Source: Mycoplasmatota bacterium (GTDB taxonomy: Bacteria; Bacillota_I; Bacilli_A; Izemoplasmatales; Izemoplasmataceae). From it: a stretch of DNA of 6,442 nt. Position 1 is the first letter of the stretch. Every line of letters starts with the position of its first letter. The translations under genes and the position numbers were made by a program. This document shows positions 5,697 to 6,442 of this stretch, in pieces. The stretch covers positions 1 to 6,442 of the forward strand of contig JAFLJX010000203.1 in NCBI GenBank assembly GCA_022712785.1, written 5' to 3'. Below the pieces are notes generated by a model that made no database searches, was not told where the DNA came from, and saw only the letters and a list, made by a program, of their open reading frames with translations.

Positions 5697-6442
5697 TTAT
5701 TTTTCAATAAGTATTTTAGTTTCTCAAAAATTATTTTTAGCACCAATAAATCCGCGCTTCCACCAGGAGAAATATTTCTCTTTTTATAACTGTTACTTAT
5801 TGTATTTATTTGCTTTTTATTTGATGTATATCCACCTTGTTCTAATAGTTCACTAAATGTAGCTTTAACTTCATTTAAAGTTTCAATATTTGTTTTATGA
5901 ATTATCGTTGTATCATTAAGCATAGACATTAAACTAATTAGATATTCATGATTTCTTAAGACACTTTGGGTTTCGTTAAAACTAGGAATATCAAATATTA
6001 TATCAAATCCATTTAATGCTGCACCACGTAACCCTTTTAATTTATGAGACAAATATATTTTATCACCATGAGACTTATGTTCCTTTAACTCTATTTTTTC
6101 ATAATAGTCACCTATTACAACTTTTGATATATGTTTAATTTCCTGTTTTACAAAATTAATATCTTCTTGTCTCAAGATTGCCTTAGTTAATGCGGGAAGA
6201 AATACTCCTAAAGCAAAAATAAGCCCTTTATGCGTATTAATATTCAATGTAGCTTCTAACATAGCTTTTTCAGCTTCGATACCTATTTCTTGCAGTATTA
6301 AAGGTTTATCTAAATTATTAAGACCATAAATTATAAACTCTTTAATAAATGGTTTAATCGCGAATATGCTTCTAACAAATGTATTTGAATCCATATCAGT
6401 ATGGCAACCTGAATCATTTCTTGAAACTAATCCAAACTTCGG
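5687..6442 (-). CDS. citG: CitG-like triphosphoribosyl-dephospho-CoA synthase (N-terminus outside window)
   Basis: CitG makes 2'-(5''-triphosphoribosyl)-3'-dephospho-CoA, precursor of the citrate lyase acyl-carrier prosthetic group, from ATP and dephospho-CoA. The frame is open to the right edge, where PKFGLVSRNDSGCHTDMD aligns with the family's PKPGLVDR-x-D-x-GAH-x-DMD block. The gene therefore starts outside the window, and the Met at 6392-6394 is internal. The 251 visible residues show NTHKG (69-73), followed by the small-residue helix FALGVFLP, then KGLRGAALNGF (136-146), NDTTIIHK (176-183), EQGGYT (201-206) and ISPGGSADLLVL (224-235). About 30 N-terminal residues seem to be missing compared with typical CitG. 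Some usually conserved positions differ (RGEA reads RGAA, LVDR reads LVSR), so activity is not assured. No citrate lyase genes are visible. A MdcB-type malonate decarboxylase relative cannot be excluded. Confidence 0.88.
   Translation of the reverse strand, partial: PKFGLVSRNDSGCHTDMDSNTFVRSIFAIKPFIKEFIIYGLNNLDKPLILQEIGIEAEKAMLEATLNINTHKGLIFALGVFLPALTKAILRQEDINFVKQEIKHISKVVIGDYYEKIELKEHKSHGDKIYLSHKLKGLRGAALNGFDIIFDIPSFNETQSVLRNHEYLISLMSMLNDTTIIHKTNIETLNEVKATFSELLEQGGYTSNKKQINTISNSYKKRNISPGGSADLLVLKIIFEKLKYLLKNNKK

Noticed and set aside
6392..6394. This Met codon as the start of the CitG-like gene
   Set aside because: The frame stays open to the right edge and the upstream residues (PKFGLVSRNDSGCHTD) match a conserved CitG block, so this Met is internal and the gene is cut by the window end.
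1..6442. Reassignment of UGA to Trp, CRISPR arrays, insertion sequences, tRNA or rRNA genes
   Set aside because: All leuS Trp codons are TGG, and the DUF1189-like gene ends in TGA at its expected C-terminus. I found no spaced direct repeats, transposase-like frames or tRNA/rRNA-like sequences on either strand.

Overview
The window is ordinary chromosomal DNA from a strongly AT-rich, low-GC Gram-positive-type bacterium. Several signals point this way: AGGAGG-type ribosome binding sites, TTGACA/TATAAT-like promoters, U-tract terminators, a cre-like operator and a tRNA-sensing T-box leader upstream of leuS. All Trp codons of the roughly 800-codon leuS are TGG and UGA serves as a stop, so the UGA=Trp code of Mycoplasma/Spiroplasma is excluded. 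My best guess is an Acholeplasma/Izemoplasma/Haloplasma-like lineage or another AT-rich Firmicute. That placement is inference.

Layout. Bases 1-281 (minus) hold the first 93 codons of a MinD/ParA-like P-loop ATPase that runs off the left edge. Its 5' region (282-405) is compact and contains a strong promoter, a cre/LacI-type palindrome just after the predicted start of transcription, a perfect Shine-Dalgarno, and then a hairpin between that Shine-Dalgarno and the ATG. Bases 505-1104 (minus) encode a six-helix Pr6Pr-family membrane protein. Bases 1158-3557 (minus) encode leucyl-tRNA synthetase, which ends in an intrinsic terminator. Its leader at 3573-3803 is a complete T-box riboswitch with a UUA leucine specifier. 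Bases 3835-4647 (minus) encode a DUF1189-like membrane protein. A short divergent promoter region (4648-4725) separates it from a plus-strand TIGR01212 (YhcC/YtqA-like) radical SAM protein at 4726-5658. That gene converges on a minus-strand CitG-like protein (5687-6442, cut by the right edge). The two share one long perfect hairpin as a bidirectional terminator.

How the genes relate. This is a set of mostly independent transcription units, not one pathway. leuS is controlled by uncharged tRNA-Leu. The ATPase is probably controlled by a carbon-catabolite or sugar repressor. CitG, if functional, makes the citrate lyase prosthetic-group precursor, but no citrate lyase gene is visible here. The four minus-strand genes from DUF1189 to the ATPase are co-directional, but each has its own promoter candidate.

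I do not see a new multi-gene system. The most unusual signals are the Shine-Dalgarno/hairpin/start arrangement of the left-edge ATPase, the convergent terminator in which the two stop codons pair with each other, and the altered motif residues in the CitG-like protein.
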